Source of the DNA: Dinoroseobacter sp049801095
Lineage (GTDB): Bacteria > Pseudomonadota > Alphaproteobacteria > Rhodobacterales > Rhodobacteraceae
Assembly (NCBI RefSeq): GCF_049801095.1
Contig: NZ_JBNAGH010000001.1
Location: forward strand, 1,085,889-1,149,888
Direction of reading: 5' to 3'
Length of the DNA: 64,000 nucleotides
The notes under the pieces: generated by a model
Told to the model about the DNA's origin: nothing
The model's input: only the letters and a program-made list of their open reading frames with translations
Database searches by the model: none
Part shown: piece by piece, positions 48,368 through 56,749 of the stretch
How the letters are laid out: each line of letters begins with the position of its first letter
Numbering within the stretch: position 1 is the first letter of the stretch
Made by a program: the position numbers and the translations under genes

Positions 48368-48438
48368 CTTTGCCTCCTCTCCCAGAGCCTCGACCGTGTC
48401 AGAGAGGGATCGCCCTGTCGAGTGCCCAGGCGCAGGGG

Positions 48439-49077
48439 CTAGAGGGTGTAGGTCATCGTTGTGGCCGCGCGAAAGCCAAAGATATAGCGGAGCGGTCCGA
48501 GATGGGCGGTCTCCCCGGCGACAAAGCCCTCGCGCGTGTAGAGAGCGCGGGCCCGGGGATTGGTGTCGATCACATCGAGCCGGACCCGGTTGCAGCCCAG
48601 ATCACCGGCGCGGGCCTTGATCGCTGTCAGGAGCCTTTGTCCGATCCCCTGCCCGCGCGCGACCGGGTCAACCATGATCCCGTCCATCAGGAGGATGCCG
48701 GGGGCCACGGGACGCTCCAGCACGGACAGGGCAATCCCGCGCCACAGCCCGCCAAACCGCCCGAACACAGCCTGCAGATCGGACAGCTCGCCGCCCATGA
48801 AGCCACCGCCCGCCGTCTTGAACCCGGCCACGCCCAGCAAACGACCCTCCGGCGAGAGCGCGCTGATGGCAAAAGTCGGGTCAGCCACCCGGCGCAGGAA
48901 GCCAAGCGCTTTCTCCTCGGGGGTCAAGATGCGGTGCAGCTTGCCGTGAAAGGCCTGCCAGAAGAGTATCGCCGCCTGATCACGCTGATCTTCCGGGAAG
49001 CCCGGGTGCAGGGTGACATCGCGCGGGCCGCGCGTCGAAAGGGAGCGGTCGAGTGGGGGCTGGGTCATGCCTTGCAT
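48439..49077 (-). CDS. GNAT family N-acetyltransferase
   Basis: A GNAT of about 212 residues. The acetyl-CoA-binding motif is intact: LLMDGIMVDPVARGQGIGQR, followed by the C-terminal CNRVRLDVIDTNPRARALYT. The middle region FMGGELSDLQAVFGRFGGLW is unlike simple GNATs and may form the acceptor pocket. The substrate is unknown. Start is uncertain between ATGs at 49077 (MQGMTQPP) and 49068; neither has an ideal Shine-Dalgarno. Confidence 0.82.
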   Translation of the reverse strand: MQGMTQPPLDRSLSTRGPRDVTLHPGFPEDQRDQAAILFWQAFHGKLHRILTPEEKALGFLRRVADPTFAISALSPEGRLLGVAGFKTAGGGFMGGELSDLQAVFGRFGGLWRGIALSVLERPVAPGILLMDGIMVDPVARGQGIGQRLLTAIKARAGDLGCNRVRLDVIDTNPRARALYTREGFVAGETAHLGPLRYIFGFRAATTMTYTL

Positions 49078-49123
49078 GTGGCCACGGGTTCCGCTTAAGA
49101 CAAGACGCAGGCGCAGGGCAACG

Positions 49124-49348
49124 CTAGTCGGACAGCACCCGGAACAGTTTGACCACCGCGATGGGTACATCCCCGATCCGGAGGCCATCCGGATCGGTGT
49201 ACCAGGCGATCCCGAGCAAGAGCAGACCGACCGCCCCAAGGCCGAGGGTCGGCCAGATCGGCCGCTCCTCGATAGACGCCACGAGGCTGCGCGTCACGGA
49301 GAACACAACACAAAGCAGTCCGAAGACCAGTGTTAGCTCCGTGATCAT
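49124..49348 (-). CDS. Small membrane protein downstream of pyruvate kinase (unknown)
   Basis: A 74-residue ORF with two hydrophobic segments: MITELTLVFGLLCVVFSVTR and TLGLGAVGLLLLGIAWYTDP. It begins 7 bases after the pyk stop with a good GAGGCCGCC before the ATG, so it is almost certainly co-transcribed with pyk. I do not recognise a characterised family. Confidence 0.75.
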   Translation of the reverse strand: MITELTLVFGLLCVVFSVTRSLVASIEERPIWPTLGLGAVGLLLLGIAWYTDPDGLRIGDVPIAVVKLFRVLSD

Positions 49349-49355
49349 GGCGGCC

Positions 49356-50804
49356 TCAGCCCGGTTCGGTCGAGAAGATCAGACGCTCTTCACAAGGGGC
49401 CACGCGCAGAATGTTCGTGCTGCCCGCCTGATTGAAGGGGACACCGGCAACAACCAGGATCTGGTCGGCCTCGGTGGCGAACTCCTCGGTGCGGGCGGCC
49501 CGCGCAGCGGCAACCACCGCCATCTTGAAGCGCGAGATCTCGGTGACCATCACGCAATGGGCGCCCCAGGTCAGGCAGAGCTTGCGCGCCGTGCCGAGAC
49601 GGCTGGTCAGGGCGATGATCGGCACGCGCGGCTTCTCGCGGCTGACCTTGGACACGGTCGTGCCGGATTCCGAGAAACAGCAGATCGCCTTGATCCCCGA
49701 GGTGGTCTCGGCGATCTCGCGGGCCGCCGAGACGATCCCGTCCGCCACGGTCGAGCGGGCGCCGGGGCGCGAGGCCTCGATCACCTGGCGGTAGGTCGGA
49801 TCGCTCTCAACCTCGATGGCCACGTTGTTCATGGTCCGCACGGCCTCGATCGGGAATTGCCCGGCGGCGGATTCCGCGCTGAGCATGACGGCATCCGCGC
49901 CCTCATAGATCGCCGCCGCCACGTCCGACACCTCGGCACGGGTGGGCATGGGCGAGGTGATCATGCTCTCGAGCATCTGGGTCGCCACGATGACCGGCTT
50001 GGCCTCGCGCCGCGCCCCGCGCACGAGGCGTTTCTGGATCGGCGGCACTTTCTGCACCGGCAACTCGACGCCCAGATCACCGCGCGCCACCATGATCCCG
50101 TCCGAAGCAGCGAGGATCTCTTCATAGGCCTCGACCGCGGCGGGTTTCTCGATCTTGGAGAGGATCGCCGCCCGGCCCCCGGCCAGCTTGCGCGCCTCCT
50201 GCACGTCTTCGGCGCGCTGCACGAAGGACAGCGCCAGCCACTCGACCCCGAGTGTGCAGACAAATTCCAGATCCGCGCGGTCCTTGTCCGAGAGGGCCGC
50301 CAGCGGCAGCACCACATCCGGCACGTTCACACCCTTCCGGTCGGAGATTTCGCCGGCCACGGTCACTTCGGTCTCGGCGAAGTCCTCCCCGCAAGAGGTG
50401 ACCTTCAGAACCACCTTACCGTCATTGACCAGAAGGCGCGCGCCGGGCTCCAGCGCGTCGAAAATCTCCTTATGGGGCAGGCAGACACGGGTCGCATCCC
50501 CTTCCGCCGGGTCGAGGTCCAGACGGAAGGATTGGCCCAGCTCCAGCTGATGCGGCCCGTCGGAAAACGCACCGACTCGCAGTTTCGGGCCCTGCAGATC
50601 CGCCAGAATCGCAATCGGGCGCCCGGTGTCTTTTTCCACCTGGCGGATGATCTCGTGCCGCGCGGCCACATCCTCGTGGCTGCCATGGCTCATATTCAGG
50701 CGAAAGACATCCGCGCCTGTTTCGAACAATGCTCTAATAGTCTCGTAATCACTGGAGCTCGGGCCCAGCGTTGCAACAATTTTCAGATTTCTATGGCGTC
50801 TCAC
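49356..50804 (-). CDS. pyk: Pyruvate kinase
   Basis: Last step of glycolysis: phosphoenolpyruvate plus ADP to pyruvate plus ATP. 482 residues from a GTG (MRRHRNLKIVATLGPSSSDY) with GGGAG six bases upstream; this matches family N-termini, while the longer ATG-started frame adds an unconserved extension. Motifs: VFRLNMSHGSHED, ILADLQGPKLRVG, the catalytic lysine in AAILSKIEKPAAVE, MVARGDLGVELPVQKVPPIQ, and VATQMLESMITSPMPTRAEV. The C-terminal regulatory domain is present. Followed at once by a small membrane-protein gene. Confidence 0.97.
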   Translation of the reverse strand: MRRHRNLKIVATLGPSSSDYETIRALFETGADVFRLNMSHGSHEDVAARHEIIRQVEKDTGRPIAILADLQGPKLRVGAFSDGPHQLELGQSFRLDLDPAEGDATRVCLPHKEIFDALEPGARLLVNDGKVVLKVTSCGEDFAETEVTVAGEISDRKGVNVPDVVLPLAALSDKDRADLEFVCTLGVEWLALSFVQRAEDVQEARKLAGGRAAILSKIEKPAAVEAYEEILAASDGIMVARGDLGVELPVQKVPPIQKRLVRGARREAKPVIVATQMLESMITSPMPTRAEVSDVAAAIYEGADAVMLSAESAAGQFPIEAVRTMNNVAIEVESDPTYRQVIEASRPGARSTVADGIVSAAREIAETTSGIKAICCFSESGTTVSKVSREKPRVPIIALTSRLGTARKLCLTWGAHCVMVTEISRFKMAVVAAARAARTEEFATEADQILVVAGVPFNQAGSTNILRVAPCEERLIFSTEPG

Positions 50805-50939
50805 AATCGGCTCCCTCGGTCCGGACGGTCCCGTCGCCGTTAGCGGTATCATGTCGCTTAACGGGATTCCATCGCGTTTTGCAGTTGCAGCAGGCGGAGG
50901 TCTGGCCCCGCCCCGCAAAGGAGGCTATGGCCTAAGCCC

Positions 50940-51701
50940 ATGACAACAGGATCACAGACCGACGCCCCTGCCTTTCTCGAGGTGCCCGGCCCCACAGCGC
51001 CGGATTGGGTGCTGATTTGCGACCACGCGCGGAACTGGGTGCCCGACACCGTGGCGGGAGGCAATCTCGGCTTGCCGCCAGAGGATATGGCCCGCCACAT
51101 CGCCTTTGACCCCGGGGCCGAGGGCGTGACCCGGGCGCTGGCGGCAGAGCTTGCGGCGCCTGCTGTGATCTCGACCTTCTCGCGGCTGGTGATCGACCCG
51201 AACCGGTCGGAGGATGATCCGACCCTGCTCATGCGGCTCTATGACGGCTCGATCATTCCGGGCAACCGCCATGCGGACGCCACCGAACGCGCGCGCCGGA
51301 TCACCGACTGGCACCGCCCCTATCACAAGGCGGTGGGCGCGCTGCTGGCGCGGCATCCGGAGGCCTTGCTGGTTTCGATCCATTCCTTCACGCCGCAGCT
51401 GCGCGGTCGAGCGCCGCGCCCTTGGCATATCGGCGTGCTCTATGCCGAAGATGCGCGGCTCGCGCGGCCCTTTCTGGCGGCCGCCCAGGATGAACCGGAT
51501 CTCTGCATCGGGGATAACAAACCCTATTCCGGTCATCTGCCCGGGGACACGATGGACCGGCACGGGGTACAGCCCGGACGCCCCCATGTCTTGATCGAGC
51601 TCCGGAACGACCTCATTTCAACCCCAGAGACCCAAGCGGCCTGGGGGCTCCGCCTTGCCGGGCTCCTGCGCGCCGCAAAGACCCAGATGGAGGAGACCTG
51701 A
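50940..51701 (+). CDS. N-formylglutamate amidohydrolase family protein
   Basis: A 253-residue hydrolase of the FGase family, which releases glutamate and formate from N-formylglutamate in histidine degradation, though many members are uncharacterised. Motifs: VLICDHARNWVPDTVAGGNL, STFSRLVIDPNRSEDDPTLL, the metal/catalytic region LVSIHSFTPQLRG, and DNKPYSGHLPGDTMDRHG. No other hut genes are nearby. The DUF1244 gene starts three bases after its stop, indicating a two-gene operon. Confidence 0.9.
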   Translation: MTTGSQTDAPAFLEVPGPTAPDWVLICDHARNWVPDTVAGGNLGLPPEDMARHIAFDPGAEGVTRALAAELAAPAVISTFSRLVIDPNRSEDDPTLLMRLYDGSIIPGNRHADATERARRITDWHRPYHKAVGALLARHPEALLVSIHSFTPQLRGRAPRPWHIGVLYAEDARLARPFLAAAQDEPDLCIGDNKPYSGHLPGDTMDRHGVQPGRPHVLIELRNDLISTPETQAAWGLRLAGLLRAAKTQMEET

Positions 51702-51704
51702 CCC

Positions 51705-52031
51705 ATGGCCGATATCGACGCCCAGACCCAGATCGAGCTCGAAGCCGCCGCCTTTCGCACCCTGCGCAAGCACCTGATGGAAGAGCGCACGGATGTGCAG
51801 AATATCGACATGATGAACCTCGCCGGGTTCTGCCGGAACTGCCTAAGCCGCTGGTATCAGGAGGCCGCCGCCGAGAAGGGCATCACCCTCGGCAAGGACG
51901 AAGCACGGGAGATCTTCTACGGCATGCCCATGTCCGAGTGGAAAGCCAACTACCAGACCGAGGCCAGCGCCACCCAGAAGGCCGAGTTCGACGTGGCCTT
52001 CAAGGAAAACGTCACCGACAAGCAGGGCTGA
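51705..52031 (+). CDS. DUF1244 domain-containing protein
   Basis: A 108-residue conserved protein of unknown function. The family core is clear: AFRTLRKHLMEERTDVQNID, NLAGFCRNCLSRWYQEAAAE and EAREIFYGMPMSEWKANYQ, with the conserved cysteine pair in FCRNCL. Pairing with an FGase-like gene recurs in alphaproteobacteria by my recollection. Co-transcribed with the upstream amidohydrolase. Confidence 0.9.
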   Translation: MADIDAQTQIELEAAAFRTLRKHLMEERTDVQNIDMMNLAGFCRNCLSRWYQEAAAEKGITLGKDEAREIFYGMPMSEWKANYQTEASATQKAEFDVAFKENVTDKQG

Positions 52032-52088
52032 GCGGGCCGTTCGCTCTGCGCAAGCCCCACGCCTCTGCCGCGGGGCACTTCAGCTGGC

Positions 52089-53069
52089 TCAGTTCCCCAT
52101 GATGCGCTTGCGCCGCTCTTTCATGCGGGCATCGGCCTCAACCGTTCCGTCATGGAACGAGCCAAAGAGCTTGTCCCAGGGGATCTCGAGCGAGCCGTAA
52201 TTACACTCGAAATACCGGTGATGCATCTGATGATGAAAGGTCCCCAGGGCCAGCCGGTTCTCATCCTTCACCACCAACCCCTCGAACCCCGTATGGGTCG
52301 TGGCCGCGGTCAGCGTGTAATACTGCATGTGGAAGAGGATATGCACCGGATGGGCCGCCACGACCCAGTGGATCAGCACCGTGCCGAGATAGATCAGATG
52401 CTCCACGGGATGCATGGACATGCCCGACCACGGTCCGACATTGATGTTGCGGTGATGCAGGGCATGCACATGCTTGTAGAGAAACGGCACATGCAGCAGC
52501 CGGTGGATCCAGTAGAAGTAAAAGCTCTCCCAAACCGGGATCAGCAGGAAGAGCGCAATGAACCAGACCGGGTTTGCCGCCCAGGTCAGCATCGGCGCAT
52601 AGCCATTGGCCAGCGCCCAGAACATCAGAACCTCATAGGCGGTCCAGATCGTCACACCGCTCGCGAGTGTCCAGAACATGTTGTCCCGGATCTGCCCGCC
52701 GAGGGTGAATTGCCGCCCGTTCTTCATCAGGGGGCGCGGGTCGTATTTCAGCCGCTGCCCTTGCTTGGTGAAGGTGTAGAAATAGAGGTGCAGCCCGCCT
52801 GCCACGGCGCTCATCAGCACCATGTTGCGAAGCCACATTTCGAAGATCCAGCCAAAGGCGAGGGTCTTGGTTTCCGACAGCGGTGGCTGGAACCAATAGA
52901 AAGACGCAAAGGCGATGCCGAGGATGATCAGCTTCTCGGTGATCAGGAACCAGGAGTTCCAGACCCAGCGCAGCATCTCCGCCGGGCGCAGGGGCCAGCG
53001 GAAGAAGGGTGAGACCTGGATCGGGACAGAAGGCGTGTGGTTCCAGCCTTTCAGGGGAGCGTCGGACAT
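52089..53069 (-). CDS. Sterol desaturase family protein (second copy)
   Basis: A 326-residue di-iron membrane enzyme with about five helices and the histidine clusters FYWIHRLLHVP, HVHALHHRNINVG and FHHQMHHRYFECNYG. The conserved WESFYFYW and SMHPVEHLIYLG segments place it in the fatty acid hydroxylase superfamily but clearly apart from the other copy at 35.6 kb. The substrate is unknown. The chosen ATG (MSDAPLKGWNHTP) is preceded by CGAGGTGACG; the longer open frame is not conserved. Divergent from a LysR regulator 104 bases away that likely controls it. Confidence 0.88.
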   Translation of the reverse strand: MSDAPLKGWNHTPSVPIQVSPFFRWPLRPAEMLRWVWNSWFLITEKLIILGIAFASFYWFQPPLSETKTLAFGWIFEMWLRNMVLMSAVAGGLHLYFYTFTKQGQRLKYDPRPLMKNGRQFTLGGQIRDNMFWTLASGVTIWTAYEVLMFWALANGYAPMLTWAANPVWFIALFLLIPVWESFYFYWIHRLLHVPFLYKHVHALHHRNINVGPWSGMSMHPVEHLIYLGTVLIHWVVAAHPVHILFHMQYYTLTAATTHTGFEGLVVKDENRLALGTFHHQMHHRYFECNYGSLEIPWDKLFGSFHDGTVEADARMKERRKRIMGN

Positions 53070-53173
53070 CGTCACCTCGGGGATCGCATGGGCTTTTCCC
53101 GAGTTTGACAGATCGCCCTTCACATGAAAAAGAGATTTAATGGATCAATAACATCTGAATTTCCGAGGTTTTG

Positions 53174-54136
53174 ATGGCGATCTCCCTGCGCGCCATGTCC
53201 TATTTCGTGACCGCCCTGCGCCACGGCAATATCGCCCGTGCCGCTGGCGAGTTGAACATCGCGGCCTCCGCTGTCTCAGCTGCCATCGACCAGATCGAGG
53301 CGGAGTTCGACCTGACCCTCGTGACCCGCCAGCGCGCGCGCGGCATCCAAGCCACGGCGAGCGGGCAGGCCATTGCGCGCAAGTTCGAGCGGCTGCTGGA
53401 GGAATACCGCGCGATCCTCGCCGAGACCGAGGATCTGAAACAGGCGCTGAGCGGCACGCTCCGCATCGGTTACTACGCGCCCATCGCACCTGCCTTCCTG
53501 CCCCGGATCCTTCGCCAGAGCCTGCCGGACCCCGGCGCGGTGCGGCTGGAGCTTGAGGAATGCGACAATATCCGCGCACAGGATGGGCTGCTGAACGGGA
53601 CCTATGACATCATCCTCTTTGTCAGTGAGGATGTCCGCCCGATGATCGAATATGACGTCCTGATCGACGCGCCGGCCTATTGCCTGCTGCCTCGGGAGCA
53701 CGACCTTGCGCGCCATACAAGCGTGACCCTGGCCCAGATCGCGCAGGAACCGCTCGTGGTGCTGAACCGGCCCGTGGCGGCGGCCTATTATGCGGGGCTG
53801 TTCAAGGACGCGCGCCGCGCTCCGCAGATCGCCGCCTATGCCAGCTCGACCGAGATGGTGCGCAGCCTTGTGGGCGCAGGCCACGGGGTCGCGATCCTCA
53901 ACATGCGCCCGCGCACGGATGTCAGCTATGGCGGGGACGATCTGGCGACCCTGCCGATCGCGGATCCGCTCCCGGCGCTCAGCCTCGCAATTGCCTATGA
54001 CAGGTCCCGCCCTCGGCGCCTCGTCCAGCATGTGGTCGACGCGTGCCGGGCGCATTTCGCGCATCCGGATCAGGACCGGTCGATCGTCACATCCAACCTC
54101 ACCGCACCGGGCGCGACGCCCCCCGGCGCAGGCTAG
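53174..54136 (+). CDS. LysR family transcriptional regulator
   Basis: A 320-residue LysR-type regulator: N-terminal winged helix (MAISLRAMSYFVTALRHGNI, AAGELNIAASAVSAAIDQIE), then an effector-binding domain from SGTLRIGYYAPIAPAFLPRI to the C-terminus. An in-frame TTG lies directly before the ATG. It is divergent from the desaturase-family gene and probably regulates it. The agmatine deiminase gene converges with its end only two bases away. Confidence 0.92.
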   Translation: MAISLRAMSYFVTALRHGNIARAAGELNIAASAVSAAIDQIEAEFDLTLVTRQRARGIQATASGQAIARKFERLLEEYRAILAETEDLKQALSGTLRIGYYAPIAPAFLPRILRQSLPDPGAVRLELEECDNIRAQDGLLNGTYDIILFVSEDVRPMIEYDVLIDAPAYCLLPREHDLARHTSVTLAQIAQEPLVVLNRPVAAAYYAGLFKDARRAPQIAAYASSTEMVRSLVGAGHGVAILNMRPRTDVSYGGDDLATLPIADPLPALSLAIAYDRSRPRRLVQHVVDACRAHFAHPDQDRSIVTSNLTAPGATPPGAG

Positions 54137-54138
54137 GG

Positions 54139-55140
54139 TTACGCCGCTGGCATCTGCTGCGTTGCACAATGGATCCCGCCGCCCAGCTCGCCCAGCGGGT
54201 CGACATTGAGCATGACGATCTCCCGCCCCGGGAAATGACGCGCCAGCGCTTCAGCAGCGATGTCGTCGGTTTCCCCATCCCCGAAATGCGGGGCGATCAC
54301 AGCACCATTGCAGACATAGAAATTCGCGTAGGACGCCACAAACTCCGGATGCTCGATCCGGGCGCGGGCGGGCTCTGGGATCACCTCGATCTCGAGCCCC
54401 GCGGCGGCGAGGATGTCATGGGTCTCGAGCGCAGCCTGGTGGAAGGGATCCCGTGGATCCGGCCTGTCCGGCAGGGCGATCAACACGCGTTCCGGGCCAG
54501 TGAAGCGCGCCAGACTGTCGATATGGTAGTCGGTGATGTCCTCGCCCGTGACGCCCGGGCTCCAGATCATCTGCTCCGCGCCAAGTGCTGCCAGCAGACG
54601 AGCCCCGGTCTCGGTGCGCGACAGGCCCGGATTGCGGTTCGGGTTCACCCAGGAGCTTTCATGGGCCATCAGGAGGCCATGGCCGCTCTGCTCCACCCCG
54701 CCCCCTTCGCCCACGAGACCCGAGGGCAAGACGGGCAGGCCGAGCCGTTCGGCGACCCGTGCCGCGACCCGCGCGTCATTGCCATGGGGCTGACGATTGC
54801 CCCAGCCATTGAACTGGATCTGCCGCACCGCCAGATCGCCCGCTTCATTCTGGACGAAGATCGGCCCTGCATCCCGGCACCAGAGATCATCGGTCGGGAC
54901 ATCCCAGAGCACCACCCCACCCGACAGGCCCCGCCGCGCCCGGCGATGATCCTTCTCATCCGCGAGCAGATAGACCGGCTCGAACTCCGCGATCGCGTTG
55001 GCGATGTCCCGGATCGTCTGTTGCACCATGTCCCGATAGACCGGGTCGCGATAGACGCGGCGATGGGCCGGCCATTGCATGAAGGTCGCCGCGTGGGGCG
55101 CATCCTCGGCGGGCATGAAATAGGCATCGGGGTCGGTCAT
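54139..55140 (-). CDS. aguA: Agmatine deiminase family protein
   Basis: Converts agmatine to N-carbamoylputrescine and ammonia in putrescine synthesis or agmatine use. The 333-residue protein has the guanidine-modifying fold motifs: MQWPAHRRVYRD, PTDDLWCRDAGPIFV, the histidine in DYHIDSLARF, GAVIAPHFGDGETDD, and the catalytic cysteine in GELGGGIHCATQQMP. It is a little shorter than the usual 360-370. The ATG (MTDPDAYFMPAEDAP) is preceded by AGGATCCTGC. No other polyamine gene is adjacent; relatives include peptidylarginine deiminase-like proteins. Confidence 0.88.
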   Translation of the reverse strand: MTDPDAYFMPAEDAPHAATFMQWPAHRRVYRDPVYRDMVQQTIRDIANAIAEFEPVYLLADEKDHRRARRGLSGGVVLWDVPTDDLWCRDAGPIFVQNEAGDLAVRQIQFNGWGNRQPHGNDARVAARVAERLGLPVLPSGLVGEGGGVEQSGHGLLMAHESSWVNPNRNPGLSRTETGARLLAALGAEQMIWSPGVTGEDITDYHIDSLARFTGPERVLIALPDRPDPRDPFHQAALETHDILAAAGLEIEVIPEPARARIEHPEFVASYANFYVCNGAVIAPHFGDGETDDIAAEALARHFPGREIVMLNVDPLGELGGGIHCATQQMPAA

Positions 55141-55288
55141 GCAGGATCCTTCTCGCTCGGGCGGCCAGCATAGCATGGCTTTTCCGGATCGCAGCAGCGG
55201 GGATCCCGCGCGCTCTGACGCAAGCGTGACCCCGTGTGATCGCCAAACCCGCTAGGGCTAGGGGATCCGTTCAGTGACAAGGTCCCCC

Positions 55289-55783
55289 ATGCCACGCAAA
55301 TCCTCAAAATCCCGCACCAAAGCCGCCAAGAAATCCGCCGCCCCCGAGGTGCCCGCCAAGCGCGAGACCCTCAAGACCTTTCGCAATGGCGCGCTCGGCG
55401 CGCTGGTGCTGGGCGGGATCGGGGTGTTTTCAGTCAATGCCGTGCGCGCCACCATCGCCGAGCAGGATCTGAGCGTGATCGGCACGGGCCTGCCCACCAT
55501 CGTGCAGATCCATGATCCGCAATGCTCGCTCTGCATCGAGCTGCAGCGCGAGACGCGCAAGGCGCTGGAGGGGTTTGACAGCGATCGGGTCGCCTACCGG
55601 ATCGCGAGCATCCGGACCCCGGACGGGACCGCCTTTGCCCATCGGCACGGGCAATCCCATGTGACACTCGTTCTGCTCGACGGGGCGGGCGAGGTGCAGC
55701 AGATCCTGCAGGGTGTGCGCCCGGCTGAGGAGCTGCGGACGCATTTCGACGCTCTGGTCGACGGGGCAACGCCCCGCAGCTAG
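55289..55783 (+). CDS. Membrane-anchored thioredoxin-like protein (unknown)
   Basis: A 164-residue protein: very basic N-tail (MPRKSSKSRTKAAKKSAAPE), one membrane helix at about residues 36-55 (GALGALVLGGIGVFSVNAV), then a thioredoxin-like domain whose first strand and helix read IVQIHDPQCSLCIELQRETR with a CxxC motif (CSLC), followed by HGQSHVTLVLLDGAGEVQQI and LRTHFDALV. The domain should face the periplasm and could be a small disulfide reductase or isomerase. AAGGTCCCCC precedes the ATG. Converges on the transaminase gene. Confidence 0.72.
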   Translation: MPRKSSKSRTKAAKKSAAPEVPAKRETLKTFRNGALGALVLGGIGVFSVNAVRATIAEQDLSVIGTGLPTIVQIHDPQCSLCIELQRETRKALEGFDSDRVAYRIASIRTPDGTAFAHRHGQSHVTLVLLDGAGEVQQILQGVRPAEELRTHFDALVDGATPRS

Positions 55784-55789
55784 GCCCGG

Positions 55790-56644
55790 TCAGACCGCCT
55801 TGGCGCGGCTTTCCTCGAGATAAATCTCGCGCAGGCGCAGGGCCACCGGCCCCGGCGCGCCGTCGCCAACCTGTTCGCCATCCACCTCCACCACGGGCAT
55901 CACGAAGGTCGAAGCCGAAGTGATGAAGGCTTCGCGGGCATTCTGCGCCTCCTCGATGGTGAAGGGGCGCTCCTCCACCTTCATCTGGGCCTCGCGGGCA
56001 AAGCGCAGCACGGCGGCGCGCGTGATCCCGTGCAGGATCTCGGTGCCCAGATGACGGGTCACAATCGTGCCCTCCTGGGTGACGATATAGGCGTTGTTCG
56101 ACGTGCCCTCGGTCACGGCCCCGTCTTCGACCATCCAGGCATCATCGACACCGGCGGCCTTCGCCATCATCTTGCCCATGGACGGGTAGAGCAGCTGCAC
56201 CGTCTTGATATCGCGGCGGCCCCAGCGCGCATCCTCAATGGAGATCACCTTGATCCCGCTCTGCACGGCGGGCGCATCGGCCAGGGTCTTTGTTTGGGTA
56301 AAGAGCACCAGCGAGGGCACAGGCTCCGCCGGATAGGCGAAATCCCGGTCCGCCGCGCCCCGGGTCACCTGCAGATAGACCATCCCTTCGGTCACCTCGT
56401 TGCGCGCCACAAGCTCCCGGTGGATCTCCAAGAGCTCCTCCATCGTGCAGGGCGCGGGCATCTCAAGCTCGGAGAGCGACCGCTCCAGCCGCTTGGCGTG
56501 GCCCTCGAAATCCACCAGCTTGCCTTCGAGCACGCTGGTCACTTCATAGACGCCATCCGCAAAGAGAAACCCCCGGTCGAAGACAGAGATCTTGGCCTCT
56601 TCTTCGGGCACATACTCTCCGTTGACATAGACAATGCGGCTCAT
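55790..56644 (-). CDS. dat: D-amino-acid transaminase (class IV aminotransferase)
   Basis: PLP enzyme that exchanges amino groups between D-alanine, D-glutamate and their keto acids. The 284-residue protein starts MSRIVYVNGEYVPEEEAKIS; FDRGFLFADGVYEVTSVLEG is the fold-type IV start, the PLP lysine is in RRDIKTVQLLYPSMG, and VTEGTSNNAYIV and HGITRAAVLRFARE are conserved. It is closer to D-amino-acid transaminases than to IlvE or PabC. It is divergent from a D-Ala-D-Ala dipeptidase, suggesting joint D-alanine metabolism. Confidence 0.86.
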   Translation of the reverse strand: MSRIVYVNGEYVPEEEAKISVFDRGFLFADGVYEVTSVLEGKLVDFEGHAKRLERSLSELEMPAPCTMEELLEIHRELVARNEVTEGMVYLQVTRGAADRDFAYPAEPVPSLVLFTQTKTLADAPAVQSGIKVISIEDARWGRRDIKTVQLLYPSMGKMMAKAAGVDDAWMVEDGAVTEGTSNNAYIVTQEGTIVTRHLGTEILHGITRAAVLRFAREAQMKVEERPFTIEEAQNAREAFITSASTFVMPVVEVDGEQVGDGAPGPVALRLREIYLEESRAKAV

Positions 56645-56749
56645 GGGATCCTCCGGGGTGACGCGTGGCTGCGGCGATATGGCGGGGCGGGCGCGACGGG
56701 GTCAAGCGCCGAGTTGCAATCGGCGACATCACGGCCCAGTCTGCGCGCC

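Noticed and set aside
56030..56749. N-terminal extension of the D-Ala-D-Ala dipeptidase frame
   Set aside because: It runs antisense through the transaminase gene and has no conserved residues; the ATG at 56750 gives the normal family length.
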